NCBI RefSeq assembly: GCF_000381005.1
Contig: NZ_KB908379.1
Location: forward strand, 186,001-250,000
From: Selenomonas bovis DSM 23594
GTDB lineage: Bacteria; Bacillota; Negativicutes; Selenomonadales; Selenomonadaceae
Reading direction: 5' to 3'
DNA: 64,000 nucleotides
Part shown: positions 63,141 to 64,000 of the stretch, one piece after another
Numbering within the stretch: the first letter of the stretch is position 1
Layout of the letters: each line of letters begins with the position of its first letter
Position numbers and translations under genes: made by a program
The notes under the pieces: generated by a model
Seen by the model: the letters and a program-made list of their open reading frames with translations, nothing else
Databases searched by the model: none
What the model was told of the DNA's origin: nothing

Positions 63141-64000
63141 TCACGCCGCAGCGCGCTGCGCCTTTTTCCTCTGCCACTGCGAGACGAGTACGAGCGCGAA
63201 GAGCACGAAGCCAGCGATGTCCGTCAGCATGCCCGGCTTGATCATCATGAGCCCGCCCGCGATGAGGATGATGCGCTCATAAGCGCGGCAGTTGTCCACG
63301 AGGTAGCCGATGAGCGCCGAGGAGAGCGCTACCATGCCGATGATGGCCGTCACAGTCGCGAGCAGCACGTTGCCGATGGTCGCGTCGACCATGAGGATGA
63401 CAGGCGAGAGCACGAACATATACGGGATGATGAACGCCGCAATCGCGAGCTTCGAGGCATTGATGCCCGTTTTGAGCGCGTTGCCGCCCGCGATGCCCGC
63501 GCCGGCGAACGCCGCGAGCGCGACCGGCGGCGTGACATCCGCGATGATGCCGAAATAGAACACGAACATGTGCGCCGCGAGCACGGGAACGCCCATCTGA
63601 ATGATGGCCGGCGCCGCGATCGTCGAGGTGATGACATAGTTCGCAGTCGTCGGCACGCCCATGCCGAGCACGATGGCCGTGATCATCGTGAAAAAGAGTG
63701 TCGGCAGCAGCAGGCCGCCCGAAAGCGCGAGCAGGCCGGACGCGAGCTTGAGCCCGACGCCCGTCTTCGTGACGACGCCGATGACGATGCCTGCCGAGGC
63801 GCAGGCCACGAGCACGGAAAGCACGTTGCGCGCGCCCTTGTCAAGGCCGCGCACAATCTCGATGGGCTTCATGCGCGTCGATTTCCGAAGCGCCGAGCAG
63901 ACGATGGAAAGCACGATGGCGACGAGCGCCGCGCGCATCGGCGTGTAACCTGAGACGAGCAGATAGACGATGACGACGAGCGGCAGCGCGAGGTGGCCGC
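63141..64000 (-). CDS. TRAP transporter fused permease (C-terminal part)
   Basis: The visible 286 residues are the end of a large permease that continues past the right edge. TRAP DctM-type motifs: MITAIVLGMGVPTTANYVIT, TIAAPAIIQMGVPVLAAH and YFGIIADVTPPVALAAFAGA, about eight membrane segments, short basic tail QWQRKKAQRAAA. This is the fused DctQM type (4TM-12TM) that uses a TAXI-type binding protein. Substrate unknown. Confidence 0.92.
   Translation of the reverse strand, partial: GHLALPLVVIVYLLVSGYTPMRAALVAIVLSIVCSALRKSTRMKPIEIVRGLDKGARNVLSVLVACASAGIVIGVVTKTGVGLKLASGLLALSGGLLLPTLFFTMITAIVLGMGVPTTANYVITSTIAAPAIIQMGVPVLAAHMFVFYFGIIADVTPPVALAAFAGAGIAGGNALKTGINASKLAIAAFIIPYMFVLSPVILMVDATIGNVLLATVTAIIGMVALSSALIGYLVDNCRAYERIILIAGGLMMIKPGMLTDIAGFVLFALVLVSQWQRKKAQRAAA

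Overview
The window reads as chromosome of a GC-rich, Gram-negative-type Firmicute of the Negativicutes, most likely Selenomonas ruminantium or a very close rumen relative. The reasons are the combination of Firmicutes-type genes (RNase J, RNase G, T-box leader, CIRCE-controlled groESL, DUF4321 next to maf) with outer-membrane machinery (a TpsB transporter and a porin remnant), and a secreted cysteine phytase at 39.8-40.8 kb whose sequence and residue numbering match, from memory, the S. ruminantium PhyA enzyme.

Layout. 0-1.1 kb: the 5' part of an unknown CxxC protein and a five-tRNA operon (Asp-Gly-Cys-Gly-Cys). 1.9-15.1 kb: one long leftward run, DUF4321-maf-radC-mreBCD-mrdA-minCDE-rodA-radical SAM/DUF2344-rng, joining cell-shape, division-site and RNA functions. 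15.3-28 kb: dnaE, a small orphan HTH gene on the opposite strand, rnjA with a long structured leader, an RsmJ-like methyltransferase, mutL, mutS, miaB. 28.2-36.2 kb: an integrative mobilizable element of about 8 kb inserted just beyond the 3' end of guaA. It carries xis-int-mobC-ATPase-oriT-mobV relaxase, a tnpV remnant, and tet(W) behind an attenuator-like leader, with a divergent XRE regulator. 36.2-43 kb: guaA, a chemoreceptor, phyA, a decayed porin gene, and a lone T-box-controlled trpD.

43-47.6 kb: a two-partner secretion locus in which the transporter gene runs into an adhesin gene lacking its 5' part, then a small membrane protein and a Tat-exported amidase. 48-55 kb: DeoR regulator, YigZ, groESL, an ANTAR response regulator with its HisKA_2 kinase, tsaD. 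55.1-58 kb: a 109-bp tandem duplication, then a GT2/ArnT-like glycosyltransferase pair. 58-61.7 kb: an operon for an exported [FeFe] hydrogenase with four-cluster ferredoxin and NrfD-type membrane subunits. 62-64 kb: an unusual P-loop kinase and the end of a fused TRAP permease.

The most unexpected structure is a family of 160-180 bp intergenic repeats that fold end to end into a long hairpin. Three full copies (1.1, 41.4 and 46.5 kb) and several short derivatives occur, and some copies abut stop codons exactly. No CRISPR array, rRNA operon or complete insertion sequence was seen. All calls are by reading; no database search was run.
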